The translations under genes and the position numbers were made by a program. From Chloroflexota bacterium (GTDB lineage Bacteria; Chloroflexota; Limnocylindria; Limnocylindrales; CSP1-4), in contig JAJZRG010000024.1 in assembly GCA_021802825.1 (NCBI GenBank), positions 1-45,698 of the forward strand: a stretch of 45,698 nt of DNA, written 5' to 3'. This document shows positions 36,033 through 43,279 of the stretch, piece after piece (position 1 is the first letter of the stretch; each line of letters starts with the position of its first letter). The notes below the pieces were generated by a model that worked only from the letters and a program-made list of their open reading frames with translations, was not told where the DNA came from and searched no databases.

Positions 36033-37463
36033 TTACGGATGGCCGGCGGGCGGAACGACCGTCCCCGGGCTGCCTGTGACGGGTTGACCCGATTGGGCTG
36101 TTTGGGCTGTCGGCTGGGCAGCCTCGTTGACGGGCGCGACGATCGCGACCAGGCGGTCCATCGCCACGAGGCGCACCCTGGTGCCGCGGCGGATCTCGCG
36201 GCCGTCAACGCTCCGGGCGCTCCACGTCTCGCCGCCGAGGCGGGCGGTCCCCAGTGGCGCGATCGGCGCCTCGACCACCCCCTCGGTGCCGATCGAGAGC
36301 GCGGTCCCGACGCCCTCACGCTGCGCCGGCATTTGCCGCAGGCGCATGGCCGCGACGGTGATCCCGACGCCGAACAGGCTCGTCGCGACGGCAGCCGTGA
36401 CGATCACGGGCCACGCCACGCCGACAGCGGGCGCGAGTGGATTGCCGCCCGCCGGACGGTAGAGCACCGACGCGCCGAGCACGAGGGCGACCACGCCTCC
36501 CGCGGCGAGCAGGCCGTGGCTGGCAATGTGCGTCTCGAGCAGGAACAGCAGCATGCCGAATCCGATGAGCAGCAGGCCCGCCACGTTGAGGGGCAGGCTG
36601 CCGAACCCGATGAACGCGAGGATCAGGCTGAGGCCGCCGAGGATTCCGGCGATCACGGTGGGGTGCACGAACTCGATGATGATCCCGGCCAGGCCCACGA
36701 TGAACAGCACGAAGGCGATGTTCGGGTCCGCGAGCAGGTGCAGGAGCGCGAGGCCGACGTTCATCGAGGCGTCGACAACGGGCTTGCCCGCGACATCGAC
36801 CGTCACCGGCCCAGCCTTCGTCGTCACCTGACGGCCCTGGGCGGCCGCGAGCACATCCTTGAGAGACCCGGCGATCCCGTCCACGACACCGGCCTTCACG
36901 GCCTCGTTAGCGGTGGCGGACACCGCGCTCTGCACCGCGGACGCGGCCCACGCGACGTTGCGGCCGCGGGTCTCGGCGATGGAGCTGATCATCGAAGTCG
37001 CGAAGCTCTTGACCTTCTGCCCCTCGGTGCCCGTGATGTCGTTGCCGCTGGCGTCCACCGGGGACGCCGCCCCGATGCTGCTGCCGGGCGCCATGTAGGT
37101 GAGGTTCCCGGCCAGCGCGATGAAGGTCCCCGCGCTCGCAGCCCAGCCGCCCGCGGGGGCCACCCAGACGATGACGGGGATCGTCGCGTCGAGCTCCGCC
37201 TGGGTGATTTCGCTCATGGCGTTGAGCGAGCCGCCGGGCGTGTTGAGCTCGATGACCACGGCCGAGGCGCCAGCCGATTCAGCCGAGCCGATGCCGTCCT
37301 TGAGGTAGCCCGCCATGACGTTGTCCACCACGCCGTCCGCGGTGAGGACGACGACGTCGCCGGCGGCGCCGTGGGCCGGCCCGACGAGGGCGATGAGCAA
37401 CAGGCCCGCGGCGACCAGAGCGCGGGCGATCGGGAGCCGAGATCTCGAGATGTGATGACTCAT
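36033..37463 (-). CDS. nfeD: NfeD-family membrane serine protease (long form, NfeD1b)
   Basis: 476 aa. A signal peptide (1-33, cleavage near AHGAA) leads to a ClpP-like protease domain (about 34-230) with IELNTPGGSL (71-80) and the nucleophile S110 in GGWAASAGTFIAL; the general base is a lysine at 150 or 152 (GQKVKSF). Four to five membrane segments (about 250-385) follow, and a C-terminal OB-fold NfeD domain (about 390-445). The end is a Thr/Gln/Pro-rich tail. This is the form that cleaves the C-terminus of its slipin partner. ATG at 37463, with a GATACT box 11 nt before it and a GGGG-rich leader. It is the first gene of nfeD-slipin-hydrolase. Confidence 0.92.
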   Translation of the reverse strand: MSHHISRSRLPIARALVAAGLLLIALVGPAHGAAGDVVVLTADGVVDNVMAGYLKDGIGSAESAGASAVVIELNTPGGSLNAMSEITQAELDATIPVIVWVAPAGGWAASAGTFIALAGNLTYMAPGSSIGAASPVDASGNDITGTEGQKVKSFATSMISSIAETRGRNVAWAASAVQSAVSATANEAVKAGVVDGIAGSLKDVLAAAQGRQVTTKAGPVTVDVAGKPVVDASMNVGLALLHLLADPNIAFVLFIVGLAGIIIEFVHPTVIAGILGGLSLILAFIGFGSLPLNVAGLLLIGFGMLLFLLETHIASHGLLAAGGVVALVLGASVLYRPAGGNPLAPAVGVAWPVIVTAAVATSLFGVGITVAAMRLRQMPAQREGVGTALSIGTEGVVEAPIAPLGTARLGGETWSARSVDGREIRRGTRVRLVAMDRLVAIVAPVNEAAQPTAQTAQSGQPVTGSPGTVVPPAGHP

Positions 37464-37474
37464 GCCCTGCCCCG

Positions 37475-37480
37475 AGTATC
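37475..37480 (-). promoter_or_regulatory. nfeD -10 box (GATACT)
   Basis: GATACT on the minus strand ends 11 nt before the nfeD ATG, within the 53-nt gap after the Nudix gene. The leader would be about 4 nt. No clear -35. Confidence 0.4.
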
Positions 37481-37516
37481 GCACCCGGCCCAAGGCCCTG
37501 CGCGGGCCGCCAGACC

Positions 37517-38107
37517 CTACCGGCGGTGCCGCTCGGCCAGGGCGTCGAAGGCGAGCCGGCTCCAGGTCTCGAGCCGATCGGCGACGGCGGCGACCTCGTC
37601 GCTGCTGGCGAAGGCCCCGGAGAGCTTGTCGGTCTCGCGGATGGCGACCGGCCGGCCGGCCGCGTCTGCGGTGTAGACGAAGCCGATGTGGACGCTGCCG
37701 ACGGGCGTCGTGTCGTCGTTGAGCAGCCCGACGGGCTCGAAGTCGGGCAGGAAGTCGGCCTCGACCTCCTCGTGCCACTCGCGACGCAAGCCGCCCGCCA
37801 CGTCGCCGTCGCCCGGGTTCAGGTGGCCGCCCACGCCGATCGAGCTGAGGTCGTGGAGGCGGGCGTCGCCGCCGGCACGGGTGCGGCGCATGAGGAACCA
37901 GCGCTCGCCGTCGCGGAGCACCAGGTATGGGATGACCTGCCTGTGGGTCGGGTCCTCCTCCGCATCGCCGCGCCGCATGAAGCGACCCTCTCGGGCGACG
38001 GTGGCCAAGGCGTCGGTGAGGTCCATGCGGCGCACGCCCGTCCATCCCTCGCCGGGGACGAGGGCGTCCCGCGGGACCACCAGGACCATCTCATCGGGAT
38101 TGGCCAC
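37517..38107 (-). CDS. Nudix hydrolase
   Basis: 196 aa. The Nudix fold is recognisable from VIPYLVLRDGERWFLMRRT, the box GGHLNPGDGDVAGGLRREWHEEVEADF and the following VGLLNDDTTPVGSVHIGFVY. In the box the glutamate 6 residues after the first Gly is Asp, while REWHEEVEA is intact. The sequence resembles a subgroup of pyrophosphatases acting on unknown nucleotides, so the substrate is not inferable. The start is GTG 38107, chosen because GGAGG lies 7 nt upstream and the tyrA stop is 2 nt before it; a later methionine is less well supported. Confidence 0.85.
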   Translation of the reverse strand: MANPDEMVLVVPRDALVPGEGWTGVRRMDLTDALATVAREGRFMRRGDAEEDPTHRQVIPYLVLRDGERWFLMRRTRAGGDARLHDLSSIGVGGHLNPGDGDVAGGLRREWHEEVEADFLPDFEPVGLLNDDTTPVGSVHIGFVYTADAAGRPVAIRETDKLSGAFASSDEVAAVADRLETWSRLAFDALAERHRR

Positions 38108-38109
38108 GG

Positions 38110-39078
38110 TCAGGCCTCCGGCTCGTCCGGTGTTGGCCTCGCCGCCGTTGCCGGGGTCACGCTCTCCGGCTCGACTCGCCTCGGCACCGACGCGGGCGCG
38201 CCCTCCGGCTCGTCCGGTGTTGGGCTCGCCGCGGTCGCCGCGGCATCGAGCCGCTCGCGGATCGCGGACGGGTCCGCGCCGCCGGGCGCCTCGAGCAGCT
38301 CCAGCCACGCGTCGATCCTGGCCCGGTACGCCCGCAGCCGCTCGGCGAGGCGCTCGGCATTGGTCGCGAAGATCTCGGCGCCCATCGCGGTGTCCCCGCG
38401 CGCGAGCCTCGTCGTGTCGCGCCAGCCGCCAGCGGCAAGGCCCCTGGCCGCCGTCCAGTCGCGATCCTCGGCGCCCGGCAGGCCCGTCACCGCCTCGACG
38501 AGCATCACCGAGGTGAGCAGCGGCAGATGGCTGATCGACGCGACGAGGCGGTCGTGGCGGGCGGCGTCCATGGTTACCGGCCGCGCGCCGCACGCGAGGG
38601 CCAGCGCCTCGACCTTGCTCGCGTCTCCCCCGCCCTGGGCCGCCGTGATGACCCAGGGTCGGCCGTGGAACAGCGTGGCGTCAGAGGCCTCGAAGCCGCT
38701 CGTCTCGCGACCCGACATCGGGTGGCCGCCCACCCACGGGAGCCCGGCGTCGCGGGCGGCGCGCTCGACCTCGGCCTTCGTGGAGGCGACGTCCGTCACG
38801 GTGACGCCGGCCGGGACCGCGTCGCGCCACGGCCCAGCCAGCCGGCCGATGAGCCCGATGCAGGCGAGCGGCGGCGCGGCAAGCACGATCAGGTCCGCCT
38901 CGGCCAGCAGCTCCGGCGCGGAGGCGCACACGGCGTCAACCGCCCCGGCGGCCAGCGCCTGCTTCGGCCCCCTCCCGGACGGCGTCCATGCGCCGACCCA
39001 CCAGTCGTCCCCGGCCGCACGCAGCGCGCGCGCCACCGATCCGCCGATCAGTCCGAGTCCGAGCAGGGCGACACGCAT
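38110..39078 (-). CDS. tyrA: Prephenate dehydrogenase
   Basis: NAD(P)-dependent conversion of prephenate to 4-hydroxyphenylpyruvate for tyrosine synthesis. It is 322 aa. The N-terminal Rossmann motif is ALLGLGLIGGSVARAL (4-19); VASTKAEV (about 97-104) and HPMSGRETSGFEAS (118-131, with the catalytic histidine) are typical. The C-terminal helical dimerisation domain covers about 165-275. The last about 45 residues are a Pro/Glu/Ala tail with the unit PTPDEPE twice, from an 87-nt direct repeat. The ATG is set by the Rossmann start. Upstream, AAGGAGG is positioned for an out-of-frame GTG rather than for this ATG, while GATAAT lies 6 nt before the ATG. Confidence 0.92.
   Translation of the reverse strand: MRVALLGLGLIGGSVARALRAAGDDWWVGAWTPSGRGPKQALAAGAVDAVCASAPELLAEADLIVLAAPPLACIGLIGRLAGPWRDAVPAGVTVTDVASTKAEVERAARDAGLPWVGGHPMSGRETSGFEASDATLFHGRPWVITAAQGGGDASKVEALALACGARPVTMDAARHDRLVASISHLPLLTSVMLVEAVTGLPGAEDRDWTAARGLAAGGWRDTTRLARGDTAMGAEIFATNAERLAERLRAYRARIDAWLELLEAPGGADPSAIRERLDAAATAASPTPDEPEGAPASVPRRVEPESVTPATAARPTPDEPEA
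38115..38232. repeat. 87-nt direct repeat within the tyrA 3' end
   Basis: A stretch starting CCTCCGGCTCGTCCGGTGTT at 38115 recurs at 38202 with near identity over about 30 nt. The 87-nt period is 29 codons, so it duplicates the PTPDEPE tail without shifting frame. Confidence 0.6.
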
Positions 39079-39106
39079 CGCATGATTATCACGCCCGATC
39101 CTCCTT
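39048..39106 (-). promoter_or_regulatory. tyrA start region: -10 box and a Shine-Dalgarno for a 14-codon overlapping ORF
   Basis: AAGGAGG (39106-39100) is spaced 7 nt from GTG at 39092, which opens a 14-codon frame ending at TGA 39050-39048. It overlaps the tyrA start in another frame. TyrA's own ATG (39078) is 21 nt from that AAGGAGG. TGATAAT (39091-39085) lies 6 nt before the tyrA ATG and could give a leaderless message that omits the AAGGAGG. Both cannot be used by the same transcript. Confidence 0.45.
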
Positions 39107-39128
39107 GGTGACGGCGAATCGGGCCCGC

Positions 39129-39268
39129 GAGTCGCGCCCGACTCAGATTCGGGATCCCGCCGAACGGCCCGCGCTCAGAAGCCGCATCTGCGCCCCTGGG
39201 CCACGCTCACGAGGCCGCATTCCGAGTCTGGTGTGGCTCAGCGCACTGTCTGGTGTGACTCAGCGCGC
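39129..39268. repeat. Dyad array sharing CGACTCAGATTC with the hisS-merR array
   Basis: GAGTCG-CGCC-CGACTC is at 39129-39144, followed by AGATTC. A GCGC...GCGC dyad lies near 39171-39193. Two direct repeats of GTCTGGTGTG(G/A)CTCAGCGC start at 39226 and 39248. The two GAGTC positions (39129 and 39224) are 95 nt apart, the same spacing as at 12194 and 12289. It occupies the 245-nt trpB2-tyrA gap. Confidence 0.6.
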
Positions 39269-39323
39269 TGGAGGAGGAGGCCCTTTGCGGCTCAACCCGC
39301 CCGGCGAGCTCGGACAGCCGGCG

Positions 39324-40709
39324 TCAGGCGGGAACCTTGGGCAGCGAGGCCAGCGACTCGGCGACGCGCTCTGCCGGGTACTCGTAGTCCTCGAGGGCGC
39401 CCTGGAGGTACCGCTCGTAGCTGACCAGGTCGAAGTGGCCATGGCCCGAGAGGTTGAACAGGATGACCTTCGCCTCGCCGCGCTCCTTGGCCTCGAGCGC
39501 CTCGTCCACCGCGACCTTGATGGCGTGGGTGCTCTCGGGCGCCGGCAGGATGCCCTCCGCCCGCGCGAACTGGACGCCAGCGTCGAAGCACGCGACCTGG
39601 TGGACGCTGCGGGCCTCGATGAGGTCGTGCTCCTTGAGCAGCGACACCAGCGGCGACATGCCGTGGTACCGGAGCCCGCCCGCGTGGATCGGCTCGGGCA
39701 TGAAGTCGGAGCCGAGGGTGTGCATCTTGACGATCGGCGCCATCTTGCCGGTGTCGCCGAAGTCGTAGGCGTAGACGCCACGGGTGAGCGACGGGGCCGC
39801 CTCCGGCTCGGCCGCGATGACGCGGTAGCTCGCCTCGCCGCGCAGGTTCTCGCCCACGAACGGGAAGGTCAGGCCCGCGAAGTTCGACCCGCCGCCCGCG
39901 CACGCGATGATCACGTCCGGCCGCTCGCCGGCCATCGCCATCTGCTGCTGGGCCTCGAGGCCGATGACCGTCTGGTGCAGCATCACGTGGTTCAGCACGG
40001 AGCCGAGGGCGTACTTGGTGTCGTCCCGCGTCGCCGCGTCCTCGACCGCTTCGCTGATCGCGATGCCCAGGGAGCCGTTCGAATCGGGCGTCTCGGCCAG
40101 AACCCGCCGGCCGTAATTGGTGGTCATGCTCGGGCTGGCCACGACCGACGCGCCGTAGGTCTCCATGAGCATCCGGCGGTACGGCTTCTGGTCGTAGCTC
40201 GCGCGGACCATGTAGACCTTGACCTCGAGCCCGAAGACCGCGCCCGCGAAGGCGAGCGCGCTTCCCCACTGGCCCGCCCCGGTCTCGGTCGCCAGGCGCT
40301 TGACGCCCTCCTGCTTGTTGAAGAACGCCTGAGCGAGCGCCGTGTTCGGCTTGTGGCTGCCCGCCGGGCTCACGCCCTCGTACTTGTAGTAGATGTGGGC
40401 GGGCGTATCGAGCACGCGCTCCAGCCGGTGGGCGCGGTAGAGGGGCGAGGGCCGGTACAGCTGGTATGCGTCGCGGACGGGGTCCGGGATCTCGATGTCC
40501 CGGTCCGTGGAGACCTCCTGGAGGATCAGCGACATCGGGAACAGGGGCGCGAGGTCCGCCGGGCCGATGGGCTGCATGGTCCCGGGATGGAGCGGCGGCG
40601 ACATCTGGATGCCCGCCAGGGCGAGGTCGGCCGCGATGTTGTACCAGGACCGCGGGATCCGCTCCTCGTCCAGGATGAACTTGGTGCGGCGAGGTGCGGC
40701 GCTGGCCAT
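39324..40709 (-). CDS. trpB2: TrpB2-type tryptophan synthase beta chain
   Basis: PLP enzyme making tryptophan from indole and serine. It is 461 aa, longer than TrpB1 (~400) and typical of TrpB2, including the N-terminal extension (RTKFILDEERIPRSWYNI). The PLP lysine is K120 in AGSHKPNTA; the phosphate loop GGGSNFAG and the late SGHGHFDL motif are present. ATG at 40709, with GGGAGGA 8 nt upstream and a TAGGCT -10 box at 40758-40753. No trpA is next to it; TrpB2 enzymes often act without tight alpha-subunit contact, in indole salvage. Downstream lies tyrA, giving a small aromatic amino-acid neighbourhood. Confidence 0.93.
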   Translation of the reverse strand: MASAAPRRTKFILDEERIPRSWYNIAADLALAGIQMSPPLHPGTMQPIGPADLAPLFPMSLILQEVSTDRDIEIPDPVRDAYQLYRPSPLYRAHRLERVLDTPAHIYYKYEGVSPAGSHKPNTALAQAFFNKQEGVKRLATETGAGQWGSALAFAGAVFGLEVKVYMVRASYDQKPYRRMLMETYGASVVASPSMTTNYGRRVLAETPDSNGSLGIAISEAVEDAATRDDTKYALGSVLNHVMLHQTVIGLEAQQQMAMAGERPDVIIACAGGGSNFAGLTFPFVGENLRGEASYRVIAAEPEAAPSLTRGVYAYDFGDTGKMAPIVKMHTLGSDFMPEPIHAGGLRYHGMSPLVSLLKEHDLIEARSVHQVACFDAGVQFARAEGILPAPESTHAIKVAVDEALEAKERGEAKVILFNLSGHGHFDLVSYERYLQGALEDYEYPAERVAESLASLPKVPA

Positions 40710-40816
40710 CGAGGGTGTCCTCCCGGGTTGGTGACGGTGCTGGGGAGGTGCGAGCCTAGCGCGTCGGCGGGCCGCGCGGCAAGCGTCGACGCGGTCGGGT
40801 GTCAACCGGGACACGG

Positions 40817-41404
40817 TCAGGACCGCAGCGCGGCCTCGACGATGGGCTCGTAGCGCGGCGGCCCCCCGCCGAGGTGACTCCGGAACAGGGTCAGCGTCTG
40901 GACGTCGAAGCCGGCCCGCCAGTCGGCCGCGGCCTGCGCCAGGGCGTCCGCCATGGCGTGGCTCACCTCGCCTCGGACGGCGTCCGTCCGGGCCACGGTC
41001 AGGTGGGGGCGGCGGGCACGCGGGTCGGGCACCCAGCCGAGGCGCTCCAGGGGCTCCTCGAGCGCGTCGATGATCCGCATCAAGCCGTCGTTGCCGCGGT
41101 CCACACCGAGCCACAGCGTCCGGGGGTGGCGACCGTCAGGGAACGCGCCGGCCCCGGCCAGCTCGACGCGGAAGGGCTCGACGGTCTCGGCGGCAGCGAT
41201 CACGGCCAGCCCAACGTCGGGCACGAGGTCGGGCGGCGTGTCGCCCAGGAATCGGATGGTCAAGTGAAGGTTGTCGGTCCGGACCCAGCGTGCCTCGCGC
41301 CCCAGCATGCTCGTCCGGACGGGGTCGATGACCTGGCAGCACGCGTCGAGCGCGGCGGGCGGGACGGTGACGGCGACGAACAGCCGCTGCGCGGGCTCAG
41401 GCAC
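40817..41404 (-). CDS. thpR: RNA 2',3'-cyclic phosphodiesterase (ThpR/LigT family)
   Basis: 2H-phosphoesterase hydrolysing RNA 2',3'-cyclic phosphate, historically called 2'-5' RNA ligase. About 195 aa. It starts RLFVAVTVPP; both catalytic HxTx motifs are present: HLTI (near residue 46, in NLHLTIRFLGD) and HLTV (near 135, in RPHLTVAR). A start at GTG 41404 or 41407 is chosen because GGAG precedes it and the core begins at residue 6; a GTG at 41428 is possible. The start overlaps the ppa stop by 8 nt, so the two are co-transcribed. Confidence 0.88.
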   Translation of the reverse strand: MPEPAQRLFVAVTVPPAALDACCQVIDPVRTSMLGREARWVRTDNLHLTIRFLGDTPPDLVPDVGLAVIAAAETVEPFRVELAGAGAFPDGRHPRTLWLGVDRGNDGLMRIIDALEEPLERLGWVPDPRARRPHLTVARTDAVRGEVSHAMADALAQAAADWRAGFDVQTLTLFRSHLGGGPPRYEPIVEAALRS

Positions 41405-41915
41405 CACGCTCCGGGCCGTAGCGCTCACGGTCGCTGCGCAGGACGTCGTGGGCGCGGTCGCGGTCGCGCCAGCCGTCGATGTCGACCTGCTTGTTCTCGA
41501 GCAGCTTGTAGGTCTCGAAGAAGTGCTCGATCTCGACCAGCCGATGCGGGCGGATCTGGTCCAGCCGCTCGATGTGCTGCTGGTGCGGGTCGCCGATCGC
41601 GACGCACAGCACCTTGAAGTCGAACCCCTTCTCGTCGTGCATCTCGAGGCCGCCCACCGGGCGCGCCCACACGTGACAGCCCGTGAACGTGGGCTCGTCG
41701 ATGATCAGGAGGGCGTCCGTGTGGTCGCCGTCGTCGGCGCGCGTCCCCTCGATGAAGCCGTAGTCGAAGTTGTAGAACACGGCCGACGAGAGGACCCGGT
41801 CGAGCCTGTAGACGCCGGCCTCCTCGTCGAACTCGTACTTGTTGCGGCTGCCGCGCGGGATCTCGACCACGATCTCGACGACATCGGGGAACTTGTCCGC
41901 GTTGCTGCTACTCAT
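41397..41915 (-). CDS. ppa: Inorganic pyrophosphatase
   Basis: Family I soluble PPase, 172 aa, hydrolysing PPi and driving biosynthesis. VVEIPRGSRNKYEFD (16-30) and FYNFDYGFIEGT (47-58) are canonical. The metal site reads DGDHTDAL (62-69) where DGDPLDxL is usual; the key aspartates are kept while Pro-Leu is replaced by His-Thr. A second metal region MHDEKGFDFK (92-101) retains D, E, D and K. The C-terminus HFFETYKLLENKQVDIDGW is typical. ATG at 41915 with TAGAGT 6 nt before it, so the message is likely leaderless. Confidence 0.93.
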   Translation of the reverse strand: MSSSNADKFPDVVEIVVEIPRGSRNKYEFDEEAGVYRLDRVLSSAVFYNFDYGFIEGTRADDGDHTDALLIIDEPTFTGCHVWARPVGGLEMHDEKGFDFKVLCVAIGDPHQQHIERLDQIRPHRLVEIEHFFETYKLLENKQVDIDGWRDRDRAHDVLRSDRERYGPERGA

Positions 41916-41921
41916 GCGCGA

Positions 41922-41927
41922 ACTCTA
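41922..41927 (-). promoter_or_regulatory. ppa -10 box (TAGAGT), 6 nt from the start codon
   Basis: TAGAGT on the minus strand ends 6 nt before the ppa ATG. There is no ribosome binding site between, so transcription would begin at about the ATG. No -35 is visible. Confidence 0.45.
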
Positions 41928-41970
41928 GCGGGTCGGCGCCGCGCGGGGTGCGCACGCCAACCTGACGCGT

Positions 41971-42262
41971 GGGCACCGCGCACGGAGTGTCTTCGCGCCG
42001 ACCGTCCGGAGAGCCCCGCGACAGGCGCCAGGGCACCGCGTGTGGAGCGCTGTCGTGCCCTCGGCCGGCCGCGGCCCGCCGCGACGCCCCTTACGAAGAC
42101 CCGTCGTGCTGTCCGCCCCCGATCCCGTCCCCAGCCGGCACGTACGAAGGACCATCGTGCCGTCTGCCCGGGTAGCCCCGCGTGGCGCCAGCCACGAAGA
42201 CCCCTCGTGTTCGGCGCGCATCCGGGGCCAAGTGCCCACCGAGCACGAGGAGGGGTCGTCAG
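41971..42262. repeat. Array of six dyads, mostly 50-51 nt apart (ACGA-N7-TCGT)
   Basis: Four units share arms ACGA and TCGT around a 7-nt centre: 42093-42107, 42144-42158, 42194-42208 and 42245-42259 (spacing 51, 50 and 51 nt). Two further units starting GGGCACCGCG at 41971 and 42031 are 60 nt apart and related. The centres differ (AGACCCG, AGGACCA, AGACCCC, GGAGGGG). The period is a multiple of 3 or close to it, so both strands show long open frames with 17-residue repeats; I do not regard these as genes. Confidence 0.75.
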
Positions 42263-42675
42263 TGGTTGGCTAGCGGGCGATCGCGTGCACACGCCCCGAC
42301 CCGTGGCCGTGCTCCCGGTCCGGCGGGTGGCGAGTAGCACGAAGCAGGATCGTGAATGCCACCGCGTTGCTGCACGGCCGACGGACGTCGCCGCTCGCTG
42401 CCGACCCTCAACACGGGCCGCGGGGACGTCGCTCCAGACCTCGCCCAGCGATCGCCCAGTCGCCGGGTCAAACTCCAGCGCGCCTCACCCGAAGTCGCGC
42501 TGCCAGTACTCGCCGTCGGGGGCCGATCGCCCCAGCGGTCCGTGATGCGGCGCCTGCGGCGCTCGCAGCAGGCGCCGGAGTGGCGGGGGGAGCCAGGGAC
42601 ATCGGGGACCAAGTACGCTCCATCGGCCGCCCTGCCGTTGCCGGGCGCGGCAATGCCGGGGTGGAGGGTCGGATA
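42263..42675. other. Intergenic stretch with a possible eroded minus-strand gene
   Basis: No intact gene is seen. On the minus strand one frame at about 42400-42540 reads protein-like on both sides of a single stop (SAPDGEYWQRDFG, then EFDPATGRSLGEV), which could be a fragment of a decayed gene, but I cannot name it. The plus-strand frame of the cupin gene stays open here without conserved sequence. Confidence 0.3.
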
Positions 42676-43131
42676 ATGGACGCGGTGGCGAGCAGCAGTC
42701 CGGAGGTGGAGATGGATCCCGTACGGCCACGAGCGGTCGGCCCCGCGCAGCGAAGGACGGCCGCCGGACCGGCGACGCCCGGCATGGTCCGGGAGGAGGC
42801 GTTCGCCGGGGAAGACCGATGGGTCGGCGTCGTCCGAACCGAACCCGGCGTCCGGAGCGGGTGGCACCACCACGGCGACACAGACACGTACTTCTACGTG
42901 CTCAGCGGCGCCATGGAACTGGAGTTCGGACCGGGTGGCCATGAGCGACTGCGCGTGGGTGCCGGCGTCTACGCCCACATGCCCCGCGGGGTGATCCACC
43001 GCGAGGGGACGCCGCCCGACCAGCCGGCCGAGGTGGCGCTCGTCCGAATCGGCCCGGGTGCGCCCGTCGTCAACGTCGAGGGTCCGGAGCCCGCGCAGAC
43101 GGCCGCAGGCGCAGCCGCCCGGCCGGACTGA
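42676..43131 (+). CDS. Cupin-domain protein
   Basis: 151 aa. One cupin barrel spans about residues 50-140. Metal-binding motif 1 is visible as GWHHHGDTDTYFYVLSGAMELEFG (two or three histidines and the glutamate position occupied by Asp/Thr), and motif 2 as HMPRGVIHREG with the last histidine. Single cupins of this kind act as dioxygenases, isomerases or sensors, so no function can be named. The start is ATG 42676 with GGAGG 8 nt upstream; the longer upstream frame is not conserved. Convergent with the LLM gene. Confidence 0.78.
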   Translation: MDAVASSSPEVEMDPVRPRAVGPAQRRTAAGPATPGMVREEAFAGEDRWVGVVRTEPGVRSGWHHHGDTDTYFYVLSGAMELEFGPGGHERLRVGAGVYAHMPRGVIHREGTPPDQPAEVALVRIGPGAPVVNVEGPEPAQTAAGAAARPD

Positions 43132-43143
43132 ACCATCGACCTG

Positions 43144-43158
43144 CCCGCCGCCGGCGGG
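43144..43158 (+). terminator. GC hairpin after the cupin gene
   Basis: CCCGCC-GCC-GGCGGG is 12 nt past the cupin stop. It is stable but lacks a T-run, so it may be a terminator or simply GC-rich dyad sequence. Confidence 0.3.
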
Positions 43159-43279
43159 GGCGTCGGTTCAGCCCAGGCCGCTCACCACGCAGCGTCGCGG
43201 CTGGAGGCCGATGCGGACGGTCAAAGAGACGAGCGAGCGCTCGGACTCGATCCGGATCCGTGCACGGGCTGGCGAGCGC

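Noticed and set aside
41971..42262. CRISPR-like array
   Set aside because: Units share only short arms, the intervals are not unique spacers with constant long repeats, and no cas genes are present.
41912..42340. Minus-strand frames with 17-residue repeats
   Set aside because: Repeats appear in more than one frame because the DNA period is 51 nt, there is no start with ribosome binding site, and composition is extreme; better explained by the dyad array.
42263..42675. Aldehyde-dehydrogenase-like fragment (DPATGRSLGEV) on the minus strand
   Set aside because: The match is only a dozen residues and a stop codon lies just before it; too short to claim a family.
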